A stretch of 5,421 nt of DNA from an uncultured Micrococcales bacterium (GTDB lineage Bacteria > Actinomycetota > Actinomycetes > S36-B12 > GCA-2699445), in NCBI GenBank assembly GCA_903915555.1, contig CAIWTL010000009.1, forward strand, positions 1 through 5,421, written 5' to 3'. Below the pieces are notes generated by a model. The model was not told the origin of the DNA. It searched no databases and worked only from the letters and a program-made list of their open reading frames with translations. The first letter of the stretch is position 1; each line of letters opens with the position of its first letter. The position numbers were made by a program, and so were the translations under genes. This document shows positions 1 through 5,421 of the stretch, piece by piece.

Positions 1-1780
1 CGCCGAACTGCGGGTACTCGCGGCCGAGGGTGTTCATGCAGTGGGGGCACGTCACGACGATCTTCTTCGCGCCGACCTCGTTGAGCACCTCGATGTTCTG
101 CACGGCCTGCATGTAGAACAGGGGCTCGTTGCCGGCGCGGCGAGCGGCATCACCGGTGCAGGACTCCCCATCGCCGAGGACCATGAACTCCACCCCTGCG
201 GTGTAGAGCAGCTCGGCGACGGCCTTGGTGGTCTCCTTCGCGCGGTCCTCGTAGGCGCCGGCGCAGCCGACCCAGAAGAGGTATTCGACGTCGTCGGGGA
301 TCTTCTCCTCGCCGTCGGCGCCGAAGACCCGCACGGGGAAGTCGACCTCGTCGATCCAGGCGTTACGCAGGTTGGCGTTCATGCCCCACGGGTTGCCCTT
401 GTTCTCGAGGTTCTTGAACAGGCCGTTGAGTTCGCTGGGGAACTCGGTCTGGATCATGACCTGGTGTCGGCGCATGTCGACGAAGTGGTCGATGTGTTCG
501 ATATCGACCGGGCACTGGTTGACGCAGGCGCCACAGGTGGTGCACGACCACAGCGCGTCGGTGTCGATGACGGGTCCGTCGTGTGAGCGGTGGCCCGAAG
601 CGTCGTAACCATCGGTCATGCGGCGCGGGTCGTCCTCGCGGGAGCCGACCAGTTCTCGCTCGGCCTCGTGCTGGACGTTCTCGGGAAGGGTGGCCAGCAC
701 AGCCTCGTCCATCTCGCCGAACTCGGGGTTCTTCCCGTCGTTGGCCTTCTGGGCGGCCAGTGTGTAGGGCGCCGTGGTGAACGCGTGGTCCCGCAGGTTC
801 ATGATCATCAACTTGGGGGACAGCGGCTTCTCGGTGTTCCAGGCGGGGCACTGCGATTGGCAGCGGCCGCACTCGGTGCACGTCGAGAAGTCGAGCAGCG
901 CCTTCCAGGAGAAGTCCTGGATGCGTCCGACACCGTAGGTGGCGTCGTCGGAGGGGTCCTCGAGGTCGAGCCGCTCCCCGTCGGAGTACATCGGCAGCAG
1001 CGGCCCGAGGGCGTTGGGACGGCGGGAGAAGTAGACGTTCGGGGGGGCGGTGAAGATGTGCAGGTGCTTGCTGTTGAGCACCAGCAGCAAGAAGCCGAGG
1101 ATGACCGCGACGTGCAACCACAGGCCGATGGTCTCGAGCCAGGCGTTGGCCGTCGGACCCAGCGGGGCGAGCACGTTGGCGACCGCCTGTGACACGAAAC
1201 CGCCGCTCAGTCCCGCTGCCTCGGCGTCGCCCGCGTACTCCTCGATGTTGATCTTGGCACCGCGGTACAGGGCGAGGGTCGCGATGACCAGGAGGATCAT
1301 GCCGAGGACGAGCCACGCGCCCGAGGTGTGCGAGCCGTAGAAGCGGGACCACCGGCCCTTCTCCTTGGGCTGGTTCGCCAGGCGGATGATCAGGAAGATG
1401 ATGATGCCGATCAGCACCAGCAGGATGAAGAGGTCCTGCGAGAAGCGGATGATCGGCCACGTACCGATCCACGGGAACGCGAAGCCGTGGATGAACAACT
1501 CCACGAATGCCTCGACGACCGTGAGACCCAGGATGAGGAAGCCGAGGAACACGAACACGTGTGCGATGCCGGGGATGCTCCACTTGAGCAACTTCTTCTG
1601 CCCGAGCACCTCGACGGCCTCGGCCTCCAGGCGGGCGGGCACCTCGCTGGTGCGATCCACGGCCGGCTGACCCGAGCGGATGAGCTTGACCAGGAAGCCC
1701 GCCCGCTTCAGGGCGAAGAACGCCGCGACGAGGATGATGACGATGCCGACGCCGGCGCGGATCGCGATCGACGGTTCCAT
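1..1780 (-). CDS. etfD: EtfD/FadF-like membrane Fe-S oxidoreductase (ETF:menaquinone oxidoreductase type), 3' end cut by window
   Basis: The reverse strand reads open from ATG at 1780 to the window edge (593 codons, no stop). The N-terminal part looks like a NarI/HdrE-type cytochrome b domain, with hydrophobic segments near residues 10-24, 72-96, 116-135, 154-172 and 218-236; H74, H223, H239 and H241 are candidate haem ligands. A ferredoxin-like part follows with two CX2CX2CX3CP motifs, C301/C304/C307/C311 and C413/C416/C419/C423, each expected to bind a [4Fe-4S] cluster. A heterodisulfide-reductase-type cysteine-rich (CCG) domain then begins, with C506, C541, C578 and C581. This order matches mycobacterial EtfD (Rv0338c) and Bacillus FadF, membrane proteins proposed to move electrons from electron-transfer flavoprotein to menaquinone during fatty acid oxidation. 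From memory, relatives have about 700-880 residues, so some 110-290 are missing, including any second CCG repeat. The family is clear; the exact partner is inferred. It diverges from the secreted hydrolase gene. Confidence 0.87.
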   Translation of the reverse strand, partial: MEPSIAIRAGVGIVIILVAAFFALKRAGFLVKLIRSGQPAVDRTSEVPARLEAEAVEVLGQKKLLKWSIPGIAHVFVFLGFLILGLTVVEAFVELFIHGFAFPWIGTWPIIRFSQDLFILLVLIGIIIFLIIRLANQPKEKGRWSRFYGSHTSGAWLVLGMILLVIATLALYRGAKINIEEYAGDAEAAGLSGGFVSQAVANVLAPLGPTANAWLETIGLWLHVAVILGFLLLVLNSKHLHIFTAPPNVYFSRRPNALGPLLPMYSDGERLDLEDPSDDATYGVGRIQDFSWKALLDFSTCTECGRCQSQCPAWNTEKPLSPKLMIMNLRDHAFTTAPYTLAAQKANDGKNPEFGEMDEAVLATLPENVQHEAERELVGSREDDPRRMTDGYDASGHRSHDGPVIDTDALWSCTTCGACVNQCPVDIEHIDHFVDMRRHQVMIQTEFPSELNGLFKNLENKGNPWGMNANLRNAWIDEVDFPVRVFGADGEEKIPDDVEYLFWVGCAGAYEDRAKETTKAVAELLYTAGVEFMVLGDGESCTGDAARRAGNEPLFYMQAVQNIEVLNEVGAKKIVVTCPHCMNTLGREYPQFG

Positions 1781-1782
1781 GG

Positions 1783-1789
1783 CTCCTCC
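1783..1789 (-). promoter_or_regulatory. Ribosome binding site of the Fe-S oxidoreductase gene
   Basis: The reverse strand reads GGAGGAG, ending two bases before the ATG at 1780. The GGAGG core is four bases from the start codon, slightly close but strong. It supports this start over the other nearby ATG at 1803, which is out of frame. Confidence 0.7.
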
Positions 1790-1810
1790 AGGATTTGGGT
1801 CATGCCCGGC

Positions 1811-1840
1811 GTCGCCGTCCCGGAAGGGGCCCCCGGCGAC
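1811..1840 (-). other. Possible hairpin in the 5' leader of the Fe-S oxidoreductase gene
   Basis: GTCGCCG at 1811-1817 and CGGCGAC at 1834-1840 are perfect 7-base inverted arms around a 16-base loop, and the loop side holds GGGGCCCC (1826-1833). If transcription starts near 1850 on the minus strand, this would fold in the leader some 30-60 bases before the start codon. In GC-rich DNA such arms also arise by chance; there is no further sign of a known riboswitch. Confidence 0.22.
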
Positions 1841-1856
1841 TCCGATACCTGTCCAG

Positions 1857-1862
1857 ATATTA
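1857..1862 (-). promoter_or_regulatory. Candidate -10 element for the Fe-S oxidoreductase gene
   Basis: The reverse strand reads TAATAT, a good match to the TATAAT-type -10 box and one of the few AT-rich spots in the intergenic region. It would give a leader of about 70 bases. I see no convincing -35 box 16-19 bases upstream. The hexamer shares three bases with the palindrome at 1860-1873, which would suit repression by a bound protein. Confidence 0.32.
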
Positions 1863-1873
1863 CCCGCGGGTAA
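1860..1873. promoter_or_regulatory. Perfect 14-bp palindrome, candidate operator
   Basis: TTACCCGCGGGTAA is identical to its own reverse complement and lies in the divergent intergenic region. Its size and symmetry suit a dimeric helix-turn-helix repressor such as a TetR-family protein. I cannot assign a regulator. Because one neighbour is a beta-oxidation-linked oxidoreductase, a lipid-responsive regulator is a reasonable guess and no more. It lies 80 bases before the minus-strand start and 134 bases before the plus-strand start. Confidence 0.5.
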
Positions 1874-1877
1874 CCCC

Positions 1878-1898
1878 ACCCGCGTAATCGGCGCGGGT
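1878..1898. promoter_or_regulatory. Second inverted repeat sharing the ACCCGCG half-site
   Basis: ACCCGCG at 1878-1884 and CGCGGGT at 1892-1898 are perfect inverted arms around a 7-base spacer. The same ACCCGCG string occurs at 1862-1868 inside the neighbouring palindrome, 16 bases away, and in both cases TAA lies next to a half-site. The arrangement looks like an auxiliary binding site for the same protein on a nearby face of the helix, though spacing within the repeat differs from the perfect palindrome. Confidence 0.35.
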
Positions 1899-1912
1899 GT
1901 GACCTCGCGCAC

Positions 1913-1922
1913 CCCGATCGGG
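1913..1922. repeat. Small palindrome CCCGATCGGG
   Basis: This is a perfect 10-base palindrome, the third symmetric element in about 65 bases. It differs in core sequence from the other two and extends no further than 10 bases. It could be a binding site, but a 10-base palindrome of this composition may well be chance. Confidence 0.18.
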
Positions 1923-1942
1923 TGACGACTTCGATGATCGGC

Positions 1943-1972
1943 AGGACACCCCCCGTGACGCTCCGGTAGGAC
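1943..1972 (+). promoter_or_regulatory. Weak candidate promoter for the secreted hydrolase gene
   Basis: AGGACA at 1943-1948 matches four of six bases of the TTGACA -35 box. TAGGAC at 1967-1972, after an 18-base spacer, keeps the first TA and the A of a -10 box. Transcription would start near 1979, giving a leader of roughly 28 bases. Both boxes are poor matches, so this is the best guess in the interval rather than a firm call. Confidence 0.2.
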
Positions 1973-1994
1973 AAGGGAGTTCGAGTCAGGTGCG

Positions 1995-1999
1995 AAAGG
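1995..1999 (+). promoter_or_regulatory. Ribosome binding site of the secreted hydrolase gene
   Basis: AAAGG ends seven bases before the ATG at 2007, the normal distance for a modest Shine-Dalgarno site. A stronger-looking AAGGGAG at 1973-1979 is too far upstream, and no ATG, GTG or TTG lies in frame between it and 2007, so 2007 remains the start. Confidence 0.5.
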
Positions 2000-2006
2000 T
2001 CACGGC

Positions 2007-2111
2007 ATGTCCACCATTTCCAAGACCCGGTGGGGGGTCGCCGTCGGCGTCCCCGCCGCGATGGTCCTGTCCGTGATGGCATTCGTCCCCGCCGGGACGG
2101 CGGGTGCGGCG
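2007..2111 (+). other. Signal peptide of the SGNH hydrolase
   Basis: Residues 1-35 show a short basic start (K6, R8), a hydrophobic core from about V11 to V27, and a small-residue AGTAGAA stretch suited to signal peptidase I, with cleavage most likely after A34 or A35. No lipobox cysteine and no twin-arginine motif is present, so general (Sec) export is expected. The exact cleavage site is a guess. Confidence 0.8.
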
Positions 2112-4991
2112 CCGGCAGCCGCCGGCAAGACGCAGAACAGCGCGGGAACCGACACCATCGTGGGCCTCGGCGACTCCTACATGTCGGGCGAGGGTGCGCT
2201 GATCACCAATCACAACTTCCCGGGCAATGACCCGGGATGCACCAGTTCGGATTATCAGACGGCGGCGGGATCAGTCGGTAATGCCGTCGGGTGCGGCGTG
2301 ATCGCCAGCTACATGTACGACGCCAAGAAGGTGAACGGTGCCTACGTCATCACACCGTCCACCGACACAGGCAACGGTGCCCGAACCTTCCGGTCCATTT
2401 TCGGGGATGCGAACGGGTGGCCTGACTCCACCCCGGCCAGCAACCCGCAAGGGGTGGAGTCGACCCCCTATTGCGACCGCAGCTTCTCCGCGGAGCCCAT
2501 CATCGGTAACGGTTGGGTGACCAAGAACTTGGCCTGTTCCGGCGCCACCCAGCCAAACCAGGTCAAGACCGACAAGGCGTACGAGGGCATCTTCTCCAAG
2601 CCCGCGTTCAACTACGCCAAGCCAGGAATCACGTTCAAGACGATGTCAGTGGACGCGCCCTTTCCCCAGGGCTTCGGTACCGTTCCGGGCCAAGCCCAGT
2701 CACTCCAGGACTTCGCGACCTCCAACAAGGACATCGAGGTCGTGGCCCTGTCGATCGGGGGCAATGACTTCGGATTCGGCGAGATCGGCAAGACCTGCAT
2801 CACCGACGGCACCACGGGCGGCAGGTGCGAGACCGAACAGAAGACTCAGGATCTGGTGAAGGCGGGCATCCCCAAGGCTCGAGATGCCGTCCGCACCTCC
2901 ATCGAGAACATCGTCCAGGCCATGCGTACCGCGGGGTACGAGGACGGTTCGTGGAAGCTGGTGTATCAGAATCCGCCGCTCCCCGTCGCCAAGGGAGCTG
3001 ACACGAAGTGGGACTGGAGCGCCGGAGGCGGGACCCGCGGTTCCGTAGGGGGTTGCGGGCTGGCGGACAGCACCCTCGACTGGGTGGTGACCGACCTTTA
3101 TCCGCAACTCACCCAGGCTATGCAGCGGGGTCTCCTGCAGGCCCGCGACACCCTCGGTGACACGCAGGTCGTGCAGATCGACACGACCAAGACGTTCGAG
3201 GGGCACCGGCTCTGCGAGAAGGGGACGATCGGCGCCACGAATTACCAAGCCAAGCAGGCGAGTCGCACTCCTCCCTGGCAGGACGACAACGGCAAGGGAA
3301 CGGAGTGGATCACGTACGTGTCCCGTACCGCTGCCCTCTTCGGGAACGTCTACCAAGCGGCCATGCCACTGCATCCGAACTACTGGGGCCAGCGCGCCCT
3401 GGCTGCATGCATGGCGAAGGCCATCGAGGTCACGGGCAGCGCCTCAGCCGGTTGCGTCCAGGATGACGGCGAGGCACTGAATGCCCAAGGGCAGCCCGAG
3501 ATGAATCTGATCGGCATCACCCCGCTGTGGATCAATGTGACCGGCACACCGGTGATCGAAGGAGTGCCCAACGTCGGGCAGACCCTGACGGCCGACAATG
3601 ACGGCATCTTCTCCCCGGATGCTGACTACACCTTCTCCTACCAGTGGCTCGGCGATGGGGTGGAGATCGCAGGAGCCACCGACAAGCAGTACACGGTCGC
3701 GGCTTCCGATCTCGGCAAGGATCTCCAGGTGAGAGTCAGGGGATCCGTGGGTGAGCTGAGCGCCGACGCGGTGTCGGATCCGGTATCCGTCAGCGACATC
3801 ATCGTCGTGGATGCCCCGGTCATCAGTGGGCCTACGCAGGTGGGAGCGACGCTGACGATCAGCTCCGGGACCTACAACATCACTCCGGACTCGATCGCCT
3901 ACCAGTGGCTCGTGGACGGTGAGGAGATCGACGGCGCCACCACCTCGACGTTTGCGATCCGCCCAGCGGACCTCGGGAGGTCCATCAGCGCCAGGGTCCT
4001 GGTCACGAAGGCAAGTTTCCAGGACTTGCAGCTGAATGCGTCCGAGGTCGGCCCGGTCACCCAAGGCACGCTGACAGTGACCGGAAAGCCCACGATCAGC
4101 GGCGAGCTCGTGGTCGGCAAGGCGTTGACTGCAGGTATCGCGGGTGTGACCTTCTCCCAGCCGACTGACCGAGTGGCCTACCGGTGGTACCGCAACGGAG
4201 ACCTCGTCGAGGGGGTGGAGACGCCCACCTATGAGCTGAGTGGCGATGATCTCGGCCAGCGGATCTCCGTGGCAATCGTCGGCTACAAGGAGGGCTACGG
4301 CAGTGCTGCTTCCGACAGGGCCGAGGACACGGGTGCCATCAGTCGCGGGGTGATCACCCAGGTCGGGAAGCCGCGCATACAGTACGGGTCCTCCAACGGA
4401 GTCACCCCGCTCAAGGTCAAGAACAAGAAGGTCCGCTACGGGCTGCCCCTCGAAGCCGACATCTGGGATGTCTTCAGCGAGTGGCCGGCCCCTGCAGAGG
4501 TCACCTGGTTCCGGAAGAAGAATGGCAAGGTCGCCAAGATTAAGTCGGCAGAGGACGACTACGGCTGGTCGCCACGACTCCGGGATATCGGAAGCAAGGT
4601 GCGGGTCAGTATCCAGACTGCCAATGAGGGCTTTGTGGAGGCGTCGGCCACGACAGCCTGGTACAAGGTCATCAAGGGCAAACATGTCCCCGTGAAGGCC
4701 CCCAGGATCGCGATCGTGACCAAGGCGCAGGCGACCCGGGCCAAGGTGGGAGTCCCGCTGGTCAGTTCACGGGCGGTCTTCCTCCCGCCGACCAGGGATG
4801 TGCAGTACCAGTGGATGCGCGGCTCCTCGACGATCAAGGGAGCCGACGCCCGCCGCTACGTTCCCAGCGCGAAGGACGTGGGCAAGGAGTTGCGGGTGAA
4901 GGCCTACGTGCCGGCGTCCAGGGGCTTCGAGTATTCGCAGGTGCTCTCGAAACCCACCAAGCCGGTCAAGGCCGTGAAGGGTCTCGGCTGA
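2007..4991 (+). CDS. Secreted SGNH/GDSL-family hydrolase with five C-terminal Ig-like repeats
   Basis: The 994-residue product has a signal peptide (about 1-35), a hydrolase domain (about 48-490) and an Ig-like tail (514-994). SGNH signature blocks are visible: GDSY with nucleophile S57, the ACSGA segment with oxyanion-hole G179, GGND with N253, and PLHPNYWG with catalytic H456. The family cleaves ester bonds in lipids or acylated sugars; the substrate here is unknown. The position three before the His, usually Asp, is M453, so a Ser-His dyad as in Streptomyces scabies esterase is possible. About 90 extra residues lie between block I and the YCDRS segment (155-159), making the domain larger than typical 200-300-residue members. 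All ten cysteines (78, 96, 156, 177, 264, 274, 350, 403, 468, 483) are in this domain, as expected for disulfides in an exported protein. No LPXTG motif or C-terminal membrane segment is seen. The family call is firm; cell-surface versus released location is open. Confidence 0.92.
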   Translation: MSTISKTRWGVAVGVPAAMVLSVMAFVPAGTAGAAPAAAGKTQNSAGTDTIVGLGDSYMSGEGALITNHNFPGNDPGCTSSDYQTAAGSVGNAVGCGVIASYMYDAKKVNGAYVITPSTDTGNGARTFRSIFGDANGWPDSTPASNPQGVESTPYCDRSFSAEPIIGNGWVTKNLACSGATQPNQVKTDKAYEGIFSKPAFNYAKPGITFKTMSVDAPFPQGFGTVPGQAQSLQDFATSNKDIEVVALSIGGNDFGFGEIGKTCITDGTTGGRCETEQKTQDLVKAGIPKARDAVRTSIENIVQAMRTAGYEDGSWKLVYQNPPLPVAKGADTKWDWSAGGGTRGSVGGCGLADSTLDWVVTDLYPQLTQAMQRGLLQARDTLGDTQVVQIDTTKTFEGHRLCEKGTIGATNYQAKQASRTPPWQDDNGKGTEWITYVSRTAALFGNVYQAAMPLHPNYWGQRALAACMAKAIEVTGSASAGCVQDDGEALNAQGQPEMNLIGITPLWINVTGTPVIEGVPNVGQTLTADNDGIFSPDADYTFSYQWLGDGVEIAGATDKQYTVAASDLGKDLQVRVRGSVGELSADAVSDPVSVSDIIVVDAPVISGPTQVGATLTISSGTYNITPDSIAYQWLVDGEEIDGATTSTFAIRPADLGRSISARVLVTKASFQDLQLNASEVGPVTQGTLTVTGKPTISGELVVGKALTAGIAGVTFSQPTDRVAYRWYRNGDLVEGVETPTYELSGDDLGQRISVAIVGYKEGYGSAASDRAEDTGAISRGVITQVGKPRIQYGSSNGVTPLKVKNKKVRYGLPLEADIWDVFSEWPAPAEVTWFRKKNGKVAKIKSAEDDYGWSPRLRDIGSKVRVSIQTANEGFVEASATTAWYKVIKGKHVPVKAPRIAIVTKAQATRAKVGVPLVSSRAVFLPPTRDVQYQWMRGSSTIKGADARRYVPSAKDVGKELRVKAYVPASRGFEYSQVLSKPTKPVKAVKGLG
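3546..4988 (+). repeat. Five tandem Ig-like repeats in the hydrolase tail
   Basis: Repeats cover about residues 514-600, 602-690, 692-785, 786-895 and 896-994. Each begins with a P-x-I/V-type strand and has a central Trp (W547, W634, W727, W834, W936) in a Y-Q/R-W or equivalent strand, then D/N-G, I-x-GA and D-x-G-x-x-[IVL]-x-V motifs, the pattern of bacterial Ig-like repeats on surface proteins. Trp spacing is 87, 93, 107 and 102 residues. The first two are the most alike: 34 of 42 bases match between 3639-3680 and 3900-3941. The fourth is the most diverged, with VTWF in place of YQWL. Such arrays usually act as spacers or bind wall polymers or glycans. Confidence 0.85.
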
Positions 4992-5002
4992 TCCGACGCA
5001 CG

Positions 5003-5035
5003 AAGGGCGGGTTCGGCTCCAGCCGACCCGCTCTT
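5003..5035. terminator. Hairpin between convergent genes, probable shared terminator
   Basis: A 15-pair stem forms between 5003-5018 and 5021-5035, with a single bulged T at 5012/5013, one G-T pair (5006/5032), and a tight loop centred on TCCA (5018-5021). It begins 12 bases after the hydrolase stop and ends seven bases before the stop of the minus-strand gene. The outer pairs are AA/TT, but no long T tract follows on either strand, so termination may be partly hairpin-only, as is common in actinobacteria. Confidence 0.68.
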
Positions 5036-5041
5036 CGGGTG

Positions 5042-5421
5042 TCAGGCAGGGGGCTCGACGGGTTGCACGCTTCCGCCGGTGACCGCGACCAACTGGTCGA
5101 ACGTCAGCGGCAGGACCGTGTGGGCGTGGCCGGCGGCGGCCCAGACCTCGTCGTACTCAGCCAGGACCGGGTCGATGTAGGTGGGGATCGGCGTCGGGTG
5201 CCCTACCGGCGCCACGCCCCCGATCACCTGACCGGTGGCCTGCTTCACGACCTCGGCGGAGGCGCGCTTCAGCGTGCCGCCGAGTTGGCCGCCCAACCAG
5301 GTGGTGTCGACCCGGTGTCGACCGGAGGTGAGGACGAGGACTGGTTCGTCGTCCAGTGTGAACACCAGCGAGTTGGCGATCGCGCCCACCTCGATGCCGA
5401 GGGCGTCGGCGGCGAGTTGAG
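5042..5421 (-). CDS. YbaK/EbsC-family aminoacyl-tRNA deacylase-like protein, 5' end cut by window
   Basis: The reverse strand is open from the right window edge to TGA at 5044-5042, giving 125 C-terminal residues. A GTG at 5389 could be read as a start, but ten in-frame residues before it (QLAADALGIE) match the helix that normally precedes the first strand in this family, so the gene begins outside the window; perhaps 25-35 residues are missing. Family marks are the LVF strand, VLVLTSGRHRVD, the GQVIGGVAPVGHP glycine loop, and GHAHTVLPLTFDQLVAVTGG near the end. Relatives such as YbaK and ProX hydrolyse mischarged tRNA (Cys- or Ala-tRNA-Pro) in the cytoplasm; which tRNA this one edits, or whether it does, cannot be told. 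The position that is catalytic Lys in characterised members appears to be Asn (codon 5374-5372). It converges with the hydrolase gene and shares no operon with it. Confidence 0.85.
   Translation of the reverse strand, partial: QLAADALGIEVGAIANSLVFTLDDEPVLVLTSGRHRVDTTWLGGQLGGTLKRASAEVVKQATGQVIGGVAPVGHPTPIPTYIDPVLAEYDEVWAAAGHAHTVLPLTFDQLVAVTGGSVQPVEPPA

Noticed and set aside
41..1192. Plus-strand open frames at 41-586 and 590-1192
   Set aside because: They are antisense to the oxidoreductase gene, and their Val/Gly/Asp/Leu-rich products mirror its codon bias. No domain is recognisable.
363..1583. Long open frame on the minus strand starting with GTG at 1583, Arg/Pro/His-rich product
   Set aside because: It is a +1 frame shadow of the Fe-S oxidoreductase gene, whose correct frame from ATG 1780 gives transmembrane segments and two CX2CX2CX3CP motifs. 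The shadow has the low-complexity composition typical of out-of-frame GC-rich DNA.
1708..1803. Out-of-frame ATG at 1803 on the minus strand as a start or an upstream ORF for the oxidoreductase
   Set aside because: It is 23 bases upstream and out of frame. Its product runs into a Ser/Arg-rich shadow ending at 1708, and it has no clear ribosome binding site, while the ATG at 1780 has GGAGGAG.
1811..1840. Riboswitch or attenuator upstream of the oxidoreductase gene
   Set aside because: Only a single 7-pair stem with a 16-base loop is seen. There is no alternative pairing, no known aptamer core and no terminator tail, so it is listed only as a possible hairpin.
3444..4685. 413-codon open frame antisense to the hydrolase tail
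   Set aside because: It lies fully opposite the Ig-like repeats, which have clear conserved motifs. Its product is rich in Gly, Asp, Arg and Leu and shows no recognisable fold.
5042..5389. GTG at 5389 as the true start of the YbaK-like gene
   Set aside because: The ten codons before it remain open to the window edge and encode QLAADALGIE, which fits the family's N-terminal helix. A start at 5389 would delete conserved structure.

Overview
The window is high-GC DNA with strong G/C bias at third codon positions. The gene families fit a Gram-positive actinobacterium (Actinomycetota): an EtfD/FadF-type membrane iron-sulfur oxidoreductase, a secreted SGNH esterase with an Ig-like tail, and a YbaK/EbsC-type protein. 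I cannot name the genus from this sequence.

Layout: (1) Bases 1-1780, minus strand, hold the first 593 residues of a membrane Fe-S oxidoreductase resembling mycobacterial EtfD and Bacillus FadF, which are proposed to pass electrons from electron-transfer flavoprotein (fatty acid beta-oxidation) to menaquinone. Its C-terminus lies beyond the left edge. (2) Bases 1781-2006 are a 226-bp divergent intergenic region with a perfect 14-bp palindrome, a second inverted repeat reusing the same ACCCGCG half, and a third small palindrome. It probably carries the promoters of both flanking genes. (3) Bases 2007-4991, plus strand, encode a 994-residue secreted protein: signal peptide, large SGNH/GDSL hydrolase domain, then five Ig-like repeats. 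(4) Bases 5003-5035 form a hairpin between two convergent genes, probably a shared terminator. (5) Bases 5042-5421, minus strand, hold the C-terminal 125 residues of a YbaK/EbsC-family aminoacyl-tRNA deacylase-like protein whose start lies beyond the right edge.

The three genes do not form an operon: the first two diverge and the last two converge. The only plausible functional link is lipid use, with a secreted esterase that could release fatty acids divergent from a respiratory entry point for beta-oxidation electrons across a shared operator-like region. That link is inference. I see no RNA genes, CRISPR, insertion sequences or other mobile elements. The least ordinary parts are the secreted hydrolase (no Asp at the usual block V position, a large insertion, and a tail whose charge runs from acidic to strongly basic) and the palindrome cluster.
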